The notes below the pieces were generated by a model. The model saw nothing but the letters and a program-made list of their open reading frames with translations. It made no database searches and was not told the DNA's origin. Below, in pieces: positions 1-11,300 of a DNA stretch of 64,000 bases. The stretch is from Ancylostoma caninum. Its lineage: Eukaryota > Nematoda > Chromadorea > Rhabditida > Ancylostomatidae. The DNA is taken from the NCBI GenBank assembly GCA_037903475.1, contig JBAJFG010000090.1:214310-278309 (forward strand). The letters run 5' to 3'. How positions within the stretch are numbered: the stretch's first letter is position 1; each line of letters starts with the position of its first letter. The translations under genes were made by a program, and so were the position numbers.

Positions 1-373
1 AGTTGAGATGATTCCACATAAATGGATACTCTAAATGTTCCTGATAAGTACATACTTTTTGTTACGTGTTCCAATAAACTGCGAGTCCGTTGGACACGTC
101 CCGGAGCTTCCTGGATACGAATTGTTAGTTTAGCTGTACAGAAGCGGAGCCCATGAGTGGCATTTTGGAAAGCGCTGGATATCGCAGTGGGGAGTTATGT
201 CGGCGCTTTGCTGCGATGGCATCAGCACGGAGCTGGCAGTGATCACAGTAGAGGCATTTTTTTCCGTTTTCACTCTTCATGAAAAGTGCAATTCAGGATT
301 GCGAAACTGAGTGTGACAGTCAGTGCTGTGTTCATTGGTAATCACGATGAATCCGAAATGAAAACACCAAGCA

Positions 374-1503
374 TTGCGTTCTTATTGTTTCACCACGACG
401 TCTAGATTTCTGGAGAGTTGTTATTGGCTCGAAACAGCCGTGAAACACATGTTTTCAAGCAGCTCTTCTCTGTTTTGGTCTACAGGTATGGTGGTTCATA
501 GGGAAGAGGTTAAAGGTGAGCCGTTTGACGTTTTCTCACGCCATACAGTGAAACGCGAGAGCTTTTTGTGTTATTCTCTCAATAAACGACGAAAAGGTGG
601 AAATTTTCGGCATTATTGGTGGTGGAGAATCTTCCTAGGCTTATACTTCATCGTAGTAACACTCTGACACGAATACTTCTAAACCGGTGCGCTTCTAGAA
701 GTTACCCAAAGAAGAAGCTGAAGGATCATGGAACAATGGAGATTTCCTGAAGAATTTCAGCGATCCAATTTAAATTACCAGAAAATCGGAAGATTCCCGT
801 GTGCTCCATTTGTTCACAGTATATCACTTGGTGAATCACTTGATACCCATCTGCAAGTTCTTGCTGATGCTAAAGAGACCTTCACCGAACTGCCACCAAA
901 AGTATTACACCCATGTGGGTCAGGAATTACTAAAGGAATGAAGGAAAATAGGGGGAAGATAGGATTTCTTCTCCTTTCCATATAGTATTTTTCCTACGAG
1001 GAACATCTTTTGATTAGTCTTTCTTGGGCGGTACAAAGAATAAGCTTTTAAAGTAAGACTATCCCCCCAAATTTCGTGCTAACCGAAGATGTGAACTTTT
1101 ATGAGGAAGTTGTCCGGTGGCTTTTGTCCTCTGGTGTAGAAACTCGAATATTTTATAAACTTTCAGAAGAACAGCAGAATTTGAAGCTTAGTCGATTCAC
1201 AGATTCGCTGCAGCCAGCAGCGAACAAAGGAATTCCTTGCTGCATGACTGCAACGTCTTGAAGCGCTTCCTTGCAGTTTCCAAGGCTCAAAAAATCACCT
1301 CTATCTAAATTTGGCGAGACACCTGCTCGACACTCTTCACCAAAACATCAGCCGTAAGTGATAGTGACCAGACACAACAAGTGGCGGGTCCATTTGTTAT
1401 GTCACCCATTCCATCTATGTATTTTGATGACAGAAGTGAAACATTTGTTGCTGAGAAGTTTATGTTCATAATTTCACACATAAAAGTTGTCTATCACTTA
1501 TGA
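374..1503 (+). pseudogene. Possible 3' end or remnant of an unrecognised plus-strand gene
   Basis: Four open stretches share one frame: 374-667, 728-985, 1076-1261 and 1277-1354. A fifth, 1309-1503, is one frame off. Several look protein-like, e.g. NFYEEVVRWLLSSGVETRIF (about 1092-1151), FPRLKKSPLSKFGETPARHS (from 1277) and VAGPFVMSPIPSMYFDDRSE (from about 1381). A good acceptor (CCTTGCAG) lies before 1277 and GTAAGT follows at 1354. AATAAA at 1637-1642 would suit a 3' end. I could not find a consistent set of donors, and in-frame stops separate the pieces, so this may be a decayed gene or transposon-derived. The product is not recognised. Confidence 0.35.
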
Positions 1504-1680
1504 CCATGAACGAAGCTACTCGTGATTGTTTTAGAAAACTAGAGCATAGGTGACCATCTTTTTTCTTATGTGTATTTGATCTTAAACCTTAAAATATATC
1601 ATAAAAAATGTAATGGAACCTTAAAATACATCATAAAATAAACTGCTAATGAATTAATTTCTTCGGTAGGACTCCTGGGC
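1504..1680 (+). other. AT-rich segment with AATAAA, possible 3' UTR
   Basis: Contains an imperfect local duplication (ACCTTAAAATA-type, about 1585-1635) and AATAAA at 1637-1642. It could serve as the 3' UTR of the remnant just upstream. Confidence 0.25.
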
Positions 1681-1812
1681 CCGGGTGCATGAACGTACAT
1701 TCGATCGAAGCCAGGTTAAAAAGCCGAATTTGACGTCCTGCTTTCTCTTAACAACGTGATCTTTTCGAAAACTAGCCACGATATCCATCTTGGCGGTATT
1801 TCTGGTTGACGT

Positions 1813-1999
1813 GCGTCAAATTTGACGCGGCGATGCACAGTGCAGAACGGAGAGGGGAAGAAAATTCTCGGTAGGAAGCGAATGTTCCTGGTTTTGCCGT
1901 CACGACGGCCGCGCGAACGAAATGCGTTTCGATCTTCGCCGCATCGAGACCTCGTGAAAACTACGCGAAATTTCGGGCCGACGCGTCAAATTTGACGCG
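1813..1999. repeat. Pair of identical 16-bp palindromes in a CpG-rich block
   Basis: GCGTCAAATTTGACGC is a perfect palindrome at 1813-1828 and again at 1983-1998; the second extends to 18 bp (1982-1999). The block between is CpG-rich, unlike its surroundings, and a related half-site AATTTGACGT occurs near 1729. Could be the termini of a small element or paired protein-binding sites. Confidence 0.7.
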
Positions 2000-4320
2000 C
2001 ATCAGCCATAAATACCGCCTTCGCTTTGCTTGCTCAGAGTTTGTGCATTCGCACCCCTGAATGGATCAAAGCATAGTTTCCCAAGATGGGTTAGGGGATC
2101 ATTCGTTCGCATACTCACCGAACTCTATCCAACTTCCGCGCTTGACCTAACTCTTATCTCAAAATTCGTCGGAAACCGTTAAAATCTTAAGGAGTGAGCC
2201 AAATTGAATTTTCAAATGATCATATGAAAGATCGTGAGTATTTGTTTCAGAATATGAGAATCAAGCTTGAATTCAATGTTCTTGTAATGGACTGTGCCAT
2301 TGAGATATTCTACGGCATTTTTTGAAGAATACATCATCCTTTTATGTTAATTTGAGCTCAAACACAATTCTTATGTACATGTATGGACTGAGGAGCCCAA
2401 TATCCTCCGATTATTCTGTTCAAAATTTAATCTGGTTCACTCTAAGAAACTTTGACGGTTTCCATCGGATTTCGAGACAAGATCCACGAGCATTGTTTGA
2501 TGTATATATTTGAGCAAAAACGAGTCCCATTACATTGGAAAGAAGGTATCCCGCATCGAAGAATTAACGAATAGTTTGTGGCATGTCCAAAACGGCCATG
2601 ATTGAGCTTCGGGGCTAATTCTGCGAAAAGTGCTTATTGTATCCAGACTCCAGAACTCCTCTAACCCCACACTAGTACATAATTCGTTGATTTTTGGTCA
2701 AATTTACTTCTTAGAGAACATTCAATCGTCAGATTAGATGCGTTGCAGGAAATATTCTTTTGATAGAAAATAATCTTCGAAGCCAATTCAGCCATGTTGA
2801 ACTGGCCGGGATCCAGCCTCAACTATGGGCCGCCTCGTTGAGCTGTTTTCGAATTTATGACAGGGTAGGGTCAACTGCTATGGTAAATAGATAGCGCTTT
2901 TTTTAATCTCAGTGAAGTATAAACTCTCCAAATCCATTCCAGAAACATTTTGTTGCATGGAACCTGGTCAAATCCGCCACAGTATTGAAGATCCATGTTC
3001 AAAATCAACCTATAGCTGATAGAGGTGGCGCCAGTACTGGCAAGGAACGAATGACTAAACCTGCAGCCTTTTTATGCTCCGGCATACATGTCACACCTAC
3101 AAATCGTTAGAGGCAGCAATAGCAATGATGATTGCCAAGTGAAAGGGCGCTGAGAAGAACTAATCGTTCTCTGGCGCCATTAGAGCAATATGTACGGAAT
3201 TCGGCTGACTAAACGGTGCGATGGCGACGAAATCGGAGCGGAGAGCGTGGACGGCGACCGACGTGGCAGTCAAACAACGCCCGAATGGGAGCCGCATGGA
3301 CTCCACTCAATTTACACTCTGCCTTTGATAAAGGGCAAACGGATAGCGACCAGTCGATCGCCGTGATCACGCCATTGTGTGGCGCTTGCAGGAGCTGCTG
3401 CAGGTCGCAAGGAGGAAGCGTAGAGAAGGAGATCTTTGGGTAGAGTCCGTGGAGCTTTTCTTATGGACAAGAAAGTATTTTTGATATCGGAGATGGATTA
3501 TAGACGTAATGGCTCGTTATTGGGAGAAAGTTATGTGGTACTATTTTTCATTAACTTATTTTTATTTGTTCATTTGCACCTCGGCCGCACCGAAAACATG
3601 CAGTTACTTAGAAAAGAAATCTCTAAAAATCAGGAAAAAAATCAAAAAGAGAATACAAAGGAATCAAAGAAAAGCACATCAAACAAAAAGAGGATTCAAA
3701 AAATCTTAAAAAGGAAATCTTTAACCTGTGGGACGTAGCAGTTAAGAATTGAAAAGGGAAATTTCGGTTGATGGAAAGAACAGAGTATGAATACTAAAGT
3801 ATATGGGTTCCGAGCCATGCTTCAGTGACGGAATTCACGAGCGTCCACTGGAGGACCCTAATGTGCCCACAGATCCACTGTGAACGATATAGTGTTTAGG
3901 ACAGCATGAAAACCAGAGAAATTAGTTAAAGGCAGCACCCACGGAAAATTTCGTCTCGAATGTTTCGAAAAACCCTGAATTCAGGGAGTACTTTCGCCAT
4001 ATCAGTTGCGGTAGGCGTGTCCGTTTACTTACTCACAACAGGATCGCCTGGCATCAATCGGACTTAATTCTCAGCTGATTGGACGCGTTTTCTCGCTTGG
4101 ACTAGAGCGACGAAATCTTATTGGACCTCGGAAAAGATCATTTCCAGCTGATCTAACTGCCACCTCATCGCTTTTTTCAGATTAGTTCCTTCACTTTGCG
4201 TTCAGATTGATTTCGCTTTCCTTCGTACTCTTCGGCTTCGCGCGTGAGGAGACGTTTTATATGTGAACCCTTTGCGTTTGAGATGGCTGGTGAAAGGAGG
4301 GTACAAATTGTTGAGGTCCA
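2000..4320. other. Non-coding stretch, no gene recognised
   Basis: Only short frames of random appearance. It holds one copy of a dispersed module with core GGTGCTGCCTTTAA (3926-3951, minus orientation). Confidence 0.5.
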
Positions 4321-4572
4321 GTGCAAATACTTCACAAGAACATCTCGGATGGTCTTCAAGTCTCCGGTCGAACACCTGTGGCAGATCATATCACACAAGC
4401 GGTTCTGGACGCTCGTGGAGAACATAACGAGGAGCCTCCTGATGAAGTTAACATCCAGGAAATGATCGATGCCGAGGAAGGCTTTGATGGAGTTGAGCCT
4501 GAAGACTTGTTCGAGTCATTCCTCTGTTCAGACGAGGACGAATGTGTGGAAGAGTTTTCAGAAGAATTTTAA
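4321..4572 (+). CDS. Coding-like acidic C-terminal ORF, function unknown
   Basis: An open stretch of 83 codons to TAA at 4570-4572 with strong purine-first codon usage. The second half is very acidic: EEPPDEVNIQEMIDAEEGF and SDEDECVEEFSEEF. There is no natural ATG at the left end (an in-frame TGA lies at 4312). If real it is a last exon entered near GTCCAG (4316-4321) or the tail of a decayed transposase. Frames upstream do not continue it. Family not recognised. Confidence 0.35.
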   Translation: MQILHKNISDGLQVSGRTPVADHITQAVLDARGEHNEEPPDEVNIQEMIDAEEGFDGVEPEDLFESFLCSDEDECVEEFSEEF

Positions 4573-5623
4573 TTACTGTAAATATCACAGCTGCCTCCTG
4601 CATCATTTATCTTATCCCAAAGCGTAAGTTTTCATTGATCTTTTGTTGTTTGTACCATTAGCATTACCAGCAAAAAACTCTTTGCACCAAATTCTTTCGG
4701 ATCTATCCATAAGATCACTACTGGAACTGTCCACTCGAATCCTCAAATTTTCTTCGACAGGGCTAGGTCTCAATACTAAGCGACTGTCACATTCATGATC
4801 GACGAGCGGTACAACTCATCCCTGCAAAATTTGGAGGAAATCCGTGTTGTGTGAATTTTCTACAGTATTTCTACCGTAACCCTACGAATATGTGCTACAT
4901 ACTGTCCATAGACTGAAGCTTCTCAAAATCAGTCCAACCGTTGCCGTGGAAAAAGAGGAGAAACCTAAGAAAAGCAAAACAAACCAGTCATCTCGCCACA
5001 TCCCCCAATCAGCTGATAACATGCAGCGGCATCGATCATGTCGACACCGCAAAGAGCGGATCACTCGTCCGATGCCTCTCGCCTGCCCAAAGTTGGAACT
5101 CTTCAAACTGCTCCATTTACCTACTTTTGCGGATTTCAATATAAGATTGGGTCTCAGCTTTCCGTAAATAGTCAGAAAAATGTGAAAATCCCTGAAAATT
5201 TCCTGGGTGCTGCCTTTAATTAAAATTGTGAATTCGGAATCCGATCTAAAAAAACTCGAGTGCTCGAAGAAGGGAAACCCCTATACTTCACCTTGTCGTT
5301 CCTTCAGAGTTCTTCTGCTCCCTCTTTTTCGGACATCCAAATTTTTGACTTATTCGAGATCGAATTTTCGAATTGGAATCCATCTAGTGCATCATTCGGT
5401 GTTAAGCATGGCGGAAGAGTTTCACAAGAAAAACTAGGGCATTCTTTCTGATAATTCCGTGACAACAAGGAATGAAAAAGCATGTTTAGAGCGGTGAAGT
5501 GCAGCAACACTGAGGAAACTCGTGCATTCTGTATTAGCGAGAAGGTAGCACACTTCCTGGCGCTACAGGTCGCTTCTCTCCTCTTGTGGAAGCTGAAAGG
5601 TCCCTCTGCCTGCTCCTTACTCC
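4573..5623. other. Non-coding stretch, no gene recognised
   Basis: Holds a second copy of the dispersed GGTGCTGCCTTTAA module (5196-5219, plus). The 125-codon minus frame at 5304-5681 overlaps a MITE end and has no recognisable domain. Confidence 0.45.
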
Positions 5624-5875
5624 CAGTGGTTCCTGCCCCGAGAGTGGGGGTCCGAATTTTCGAAATTACTTTACAATTCAAATAAGAGTCTTGTATTGGT
5701 TTGTCTTTAATTGTTACTTTTGTTATTGTTTTTGAGACATTTTTATTTATTATTCATTATAATTAATATCTTTATTAGTTTTATTTCCCATCTGGGTCCC
5801 CAGAGCGGCGGAGACCCCACTTTTTTTCCCACCCCCCCCCCCCCCACTGCCGCCCATTTTCCGCGTCCGCCGCTG
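5624..5875. mobile_element. hAT-like MITE, near-complete copy
   Basis: Starts CAGTGG and ends GCGTCCGCCGCTG. Flanking 8-mers CTTACTCC (5616-5623) and CTGGCTCC (5876-5883) match at 6 of 8, as a worn 8-bp target duplication. The interior matches the copy at 19067-19296: a TTTGAAATTACTTTACAAT-like part, AT-rich middle, then a GGAGACCCCACTTTTTTCCC-type end with a C14 tract (5832-5845). No transposase. Confidence 0.75.
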
Positions 5876-6600
5876 CTGGCTCCATATCCAGAACACAAGA
5901 ACCCACATCTTCCGCATCCCCTTTCTCAGAGACTCCTTTTCATTTTACACTTCGATCTTTATGTATGCAATAATGGAATCGATGCAGAAACTGCACATAA
6001 GTCATCCTATACAACATGACCACGTATGATTCATACAGTTTAAGAAAACCACATTGAAACAGTTGTGGCACTCTTGAGAAACAACAATACCAGATGTCAA
6101 AAATTAACAGAAGTTCACTGGAATAAAAAATAAACAAGCCTGTCGGGTAGATGCAGATAATGGTGGAGTCGTCGTCCATAGCCGCCATTTTGGATTGAAG
6201 AAGCAGGAACAACCGGTGAACTGTCAAATTTGGTGTGGTGTTATTGAATGCTGTGAGGAGAACAGGTTCTAGGGATATATGTAGTGTCGTTGTTAATGTT
6301 TTTGTTATAATCACCGCGGTTGCTAGGTAAGGGATTGAAGTCCTAAACAGCTAACTATTCAGACCATCGTCGCAACTCCACTAAGGCAAAAAGTGTGCGT
6401 GCAGCTGCGAAAACCGTGAGATCTATGGAGGCACTTAGGATGTAGAACTTCCTGGATTTCTTGAAAATCAATGGTTAATAGATCAGCACCAAGATCAGAA
6501 TTAGTAGGTCTACGCATACGCATGCATCCTACGTCTACGCACTTCTGTATAAGGACGAGGCATTTGAGAGGGTAGGACTTTTGTACATGAAACTCGTTCA
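5876..6600. other. Non-coding stretch, no gene recognised
   Basis: Only short frames without recognisable domains were found on either strand. Confidence 0.4.
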
Positions 6601-6660
6601 GGCTCTGACGAAGGCGATATCGCCGAAACGCAGACTTTGTGGACTGGATGAATAAAAGTA
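6601..6660 (+). mobile_element. Probable 3' tail of a non-LTR retrotransposon
   Basis: GGCTCTGACGAAGGCGATAT followed by CGCCGAAACG, containing the perfect palindrome GGCGATATCGCC (6613-6624), then AATAAA at 6651-6656. The layout (TCTGAnGA, hairpin, GAAACG, AATAAA) recurs at 7865-7906 and, on the minus strand, downstream of the reverse-transcriptase fragment near 22.75 kb. No reading frame accompanies it. Confidence 0.45.
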
Positions 6661-7864
6661 TTTGACTAACAAACAGACACCAACTTTTGGCTAAGAACAG
6701 CTGTAATAAGTGCTGGGCGAGTCAAAGGCAGTCGAACATGGAATGGTTTACGCATAAACTCCTTTCTTCTAGCAGTTCCACTTCTAAATTTAATAATCTT
6801 GCAGCAAAACGTTATCGAGTATTGGTATATTTTACAGCTGGCGACCCTGACCCATCTGCTAGGGAGGCCCATGGTTTTCTAGAGGAAGACGGTACTATTC
6901 TGGAGAGCTGAAACGTATTATAGCTGTCAGAGGAGATTTTTCCAGTGCGGTAGTTCTGAAATGACAAGGAAGAGATAACTCATCAGTGTGAGAAATGCCC
7001 AGCATTTCTGGGATCGGTGGCATCAGGTAAAATGGTTCGGAAACAATCTGATTCGGTCATATGAATCACAGGTTATTCCAACTGGATTGAATCGCAGTAA
7101 ATTGCATTTGCAGGAGACCAAGCATAAGAGCAGTGCTCCTCTGTCCGTTTGGTGTGAGAGGTTGAAGGCACACATTTTTCCTCATTTCAGTCAAGGACCA
7201 TTGTGGTAGAAGAACTTTCAGGAAAAATTTGATTATTACGTATGTATCACATCTGTAGATGAATTGTTCAATCCATATTCATTTTAAGTCATGAACATAC
7301 ATACAGTAGCGAGCAAAAAGATTGCAACTTTTGGTTTTTCGTCCACAACTTCTTCCAAAGCAAAGCGTAGGAGTTCAAATTTTTATGAGAGTTCTAGATG
7401 CTCATGGGAGATAGAAACAAGGAATAAGTGAAAATTTCCGTAGGTGCTGCCTTTGAAGGCAATTGTATACTGTCTGCAATGCTAACTTCAAGTCTGTTTT
7501 CAAATTTTTCGAATCTGCTCCCTGCGGTAAGTAAGTCATGCCCATCCTTGGCGTTCATGTACAAATTCGAAGCTTTGTTGACGCGGGTGGGATTCGTAGG
7601 GTAGGTTGCTCTAGCTGCGGCAAACCTCCATATTTTTGCTCAACCAGTATGGTCTAGTGATTCGCGTTAGCTCACCAACTGCGGTCTACTGTTTTGTCAT
7701 AACTAGAGCGGAAGCGCATCTCCGCTAAATTCGTGAAGCACCTGGTAAGTGTCGTCTATCATTGAAGATCTCGCAGTGATCTCGCTAACAGAGTTGAATG
7801 CACTGGGAGAGGAGGCGTTTGATCGGGTAGATTGCAAATTCGGGTAAACTTGAACCACTTCCAG
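6661..7864. other. Non-coding stretch with one dispersed module copy
   Basis: A copy of the GGTGCTGCCTTTxAA module lies at 7431-7456. A single Tc1-like end, ACAGTAGCGAGCAAAAAG, begins at 7303 without a partner. No gene recognised. Confidence 0.4.
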
Positions 7865-7906
7865 GCCTCTGAAGACGACGAACTGTTGAAACGTCAGGCC
7901 AATAAA
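7865..7906 (+). mobile_element. Probable non-LTR retrotransposon 3' tail, second type
   Basis: GCCTCTGAAGACGACGAACT then GTTGAAACGTCAGGCC and AATAAA (7901-7906). GCCT and AGGC sequences flank the loop, so it can fold into a hairpin. Same organisation as the tail at 6601-6660. Confidence 0.42.
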
Positions 7907-7994
7907 GGTGCTCAAATAACAACCTGTGAGGCTTAACATTTGAATCCATTTGCACTTTATATTTCTCTTCGGTGGTACTCGTATGGGTAGGGGC

Positions 7995-8186
7995 TAGTGG
8001 CGGACGCAGAAAGTGGGCGGGAAGGGGGGGGGCGTGGGAAAAAAAGTGGGGTCTCAGCCGCTTTGGGGACCCAGATGGGAAATAAAATTAATGAAAATGT
8101 TAATTATAATAAAAACATAATAAATGAAAATTATACTAAAAATAATAATGAAAATAAACAATTAAAAATGAAGTAATACAAGATTG
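7995..8186 (-). mobile_element. hAT-like MITE, truncated copy in opposite orientation
   Basis: TAGTGGCGGACGC, then GAAAGTGGGCGGG, a G9 tract (8024-8032), AGTGGGGTCTC and an AT-rich part, in reverse order to the copies at 5.6 and 19.1 kb. Homology fades near 8186, so the other terminus is lost. Confidence 0.65.
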
Positions 8187-8250
8187 CCGTTTCGGGGTAT
8201 GTCTAACTAAAATTATTTCTTCTGTCCAATTTGAGCAACTTAAGCCCAGC

Positions 8251-8376
8251 TCATGTAGCGCTCTCATAGAGGTTTTCCTCCTCTTTCAAATGCTGCTTGA
8301 ACATTCTGGCTAGCTCCTTCCTGAGGATTTTCATGAAGTCACCAACGAATGATGAGTCGAAGCGATTTTCGGGTGA
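8251..8376 (-). CDS. Short coding-like fragment, function unknown
   Basis: 41 codons to TGA (8253-8251), with an in-frame stop just upstream at 8377-8379. It includes FVGDFMKILRKELARMFKQH then LKEEENLYESAT, a charged, probably helical C-terminus. No family recognised and no upstream exon identified. It may be a relic of a mobile-element protein or a chance frame. Confidence 0.2.
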   Translation of the reverse strand, partial: SPENRFDSSFVGDFMKILRKELARMFKQHLKEEENLYESAT

Positions 8377-11300
8377 TTATGGTTGGTGACTTCAAACTAG
8401 ATCACTCTTCGTCAGAGGTATGCGATAATCGTGCCTTTGTTTTCTCTTGGAATTGCCTTCCAAGCGGACAGTGAACTTGGGGTTCGCAAAGTTCTCTTCT
8501 TACGATTTTAAATTCCAGTGCAACCATGGTCGTGGTCTTGGGACGTCGCTAGACGACCAGGCTTTCAGGACAGCCGTGGAACCTAAACCGGATCTTACCA
8601 CCTAGATGATGAGAGCAGAGGTGAAAGCTCACTACACCACAGTTTCAATACATATATCCGACCCCAGTCAACATAGTAAGAAAAGTGCGGGCGTGAACAA
8701 CACACGATCTGACTGATTACCAGCGTCTTGCCTGGTGTGACACCTTTCTAACTCAATTTTTCCGTCCCAAAAGACTGATTTCTAGAACATATAATTGCTG
8801 TGCATGAATCTCAGTTTCTGTACAATAACAAGAAATGCGAATGGGTATGGGTGGAAACGATTTCCCACTTTTAAAATTTCCCAAGCCAGATTTTCTCTCC
8901 ACGGAGGTTGTGTCAGGAGTTTGGTGGTGCTGTAAGATTGTGATTGACTGCACACTTCCATAGTCTAGCCAATCGTTGGAAGCAGAGTCCTAGCATTGTA
9001 ATTTCGAGTTGAGATCCGCAAATCTGCTATAGGTGTGGTCGGCAGTGGTGAACAAAAGCTGGTTTTCACCTGCTCCTGGGTAGCTGATGCTGTGAAGCAT
9101 CGAGGTTCTCACTCAATGCTCTTATTCCTCAGACAATTACCCTACTGTTTTTTTTTTCATGCTCCAGATGGAATTCTACGACAGCAGCAGATTACTGATC
9201 GAGAGCATGCTGAAATCGCCTTTCAAAAGTTTGCAAATTCTTGTGATCTCATTTTATGCCGTAGAGGAGTGAAATCCTCACTATATTGTCGGGAAGGATC
9301 TACCAGACTGAACCGTTTCTAAACCTATGGAAAAGGTGGTTTTTGAGCCGAGTTACAAAACTTTGAACTGAAGGGTCCATTTCGGCAATTAATTTCGCAA
9401 CAACCTAATATATTATCTACCACGGTACCATTGGGTGCTAGTCCAGCGAATAAAGACTGCGACGTATTATGATTCCGTGTGCCTAATACACAAAAAAGAG
9501 AGCCAACATCCTCCGACAAGCAAAAGCCGCCATAAGTTATTCTTGGGATATGAACTCGGACTGTGGAGTGCTCTGCAGTGTTCGTGACGGCGTTTCTGCA
9601 GCAGAGTTTCACCAACATACTTCTGTCGAAGGAAAGTTGTTGTTTTCACCCTTCCCTTGAAAAAAGTCCATCTTCAATCAATGGGCGATTTGTCTGCACA
9701 AGTGACGTCGAACATTTCATTGGTTACCGTTTGCTGTTTTTTACTGGTTCAAAACGACAAAATGGTCTAACGCTGCGCACCGGGATGGTAACTAAATGCC
9801 GTATGATATACTTAATTTGATTAAGATTTAAAAACAATTCGGAGTTTGTAAAAAATTAAGGATGACGACGAAGAGTATGATGCCTCTCATGACTTTCTAT
9901 CTTGCGGCGAGGCTGTATTGCTGTCACCTTTTCCACCATCAGAATATTTAAGCAATCGAAACAGGGTTTTTGATCTCAGATTCATCTATAACGTTCAGCC
10001 TCTAGCTTTAACTATAACAGGATGCCTTGGTATATGTAAACAGGCATAAGAACATCCGTTCACCCCTAATGGATGCTGCAGCCCTCTCATCGTTTTGAGC
10101 AGCGAAAATAGTCGTATAGGCACATTAAGGCATTAAAGAGCAGTGCGATGCTCAACCGTGTAAGAACCCACCCATTATTCAAGCTTCTCACATTTCAACA
10201 GGTTATCGCCCATACATTAATGTAATTTCCCTTTCACTCGGTTTCTGCAACGTATAAAAATTTGCCGTAATCCTGTCCATTGAAAAAGTGATATTCCTGC
10301 AATGATGTGTTAAAAACGATGGATTAAGAGTTTTCATTAAGTAAAGTGCATTTAACCTCGAAGTGATGGCATGACATTAATTAGCGAAAAGCACTTTTAT
10401 TGCTTGATTTAAGGACTTTCCGTCCTTGCTGATGAATGCTCTAAGAATTCCAATGCTTTTTGTTCAACTTCCACTCATGAGGACAGTGCAAAACAAAAGC
10501 TGGGCCCCTTGTCCGTTTGTTGTTTTTTATTTCCAAAATTTTGTGATTTATTGACTGTTGCTTACTGGAAAATTGATCTGGAACCTAGGCTGGGATTATG
10601 CGTTTTTTGTCAGGTGACTTCTCTTTGCATTGCGAAAAGAAAATCCCCCAAATGAAGCGTTTTGCAAGGATCTCATCCTGATTATGATATCGTTTCCGGT
10701 GCACCCAATCAGGAAGTTCGGCTAGACAAACGGCTAATCCTCCTGAATCCAGGAAGGGAATTTGCACAAATTGGCCCCGGTTTCTTTCCTTCCGCTCGCT
10801 AAGCTGCCAGATATCCGAAGGCGTCATTTGATGCACGAGGGCGGAAATGTGTCAGGTTACTCTGCACGTCACTTTGTGCAAAAGCCGAGGCAAAGGGCAA
10901 TTTGATGATGAAGATCAAAGCCGAAATGCATGGCCAATTCATGGTTTGATCTCGTTTTTGCAGCGATATATTGCTGCAAAATGAGCGCTTATGTACGTCG
11001 TAAAGCTATCCGGAAGCGCTTCTGCAAGGAGATAAGGAGATGCCGGAATGATGATGCTCGATTTTTTTCTAAGGAGAAAACGCTACAACGCTGGAAACCT
11101 TGTGCAGACGGAACCCCCCCCCCCCCACCCCTTTCGGTTGAACGGAGCCTTCTTTGATGAAAGTGCATGGAAGAGTGAAGACTTTTTGTAGCTGACTGCC
11201 AAGATTTCGGTAGAGCAAAACCAAGAAAATGGTATTGGTGCAGGTCCGCTCCACACTACCTAATTTCCTCCCTCAAGTGGAATTTGTTAACCCGAGAGAG

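Noticed and set aside
4177..4425. 82-codon minus-strand ORF
   Set aside because: Overlaps the more coding-like plus-strand acidic frame and has no recognisable motif.
5304..5681. 125-codon minus-strand ORF
   Set aside because: Runs into the hAT-like MITE and shows no domain.
7303..7340. ACAGTAGCGAGCAAAAAGAT resembling a Tc1 terminal repeat
   Set aside because: No inverted partner found within several kb, so an element cannot be delimited.
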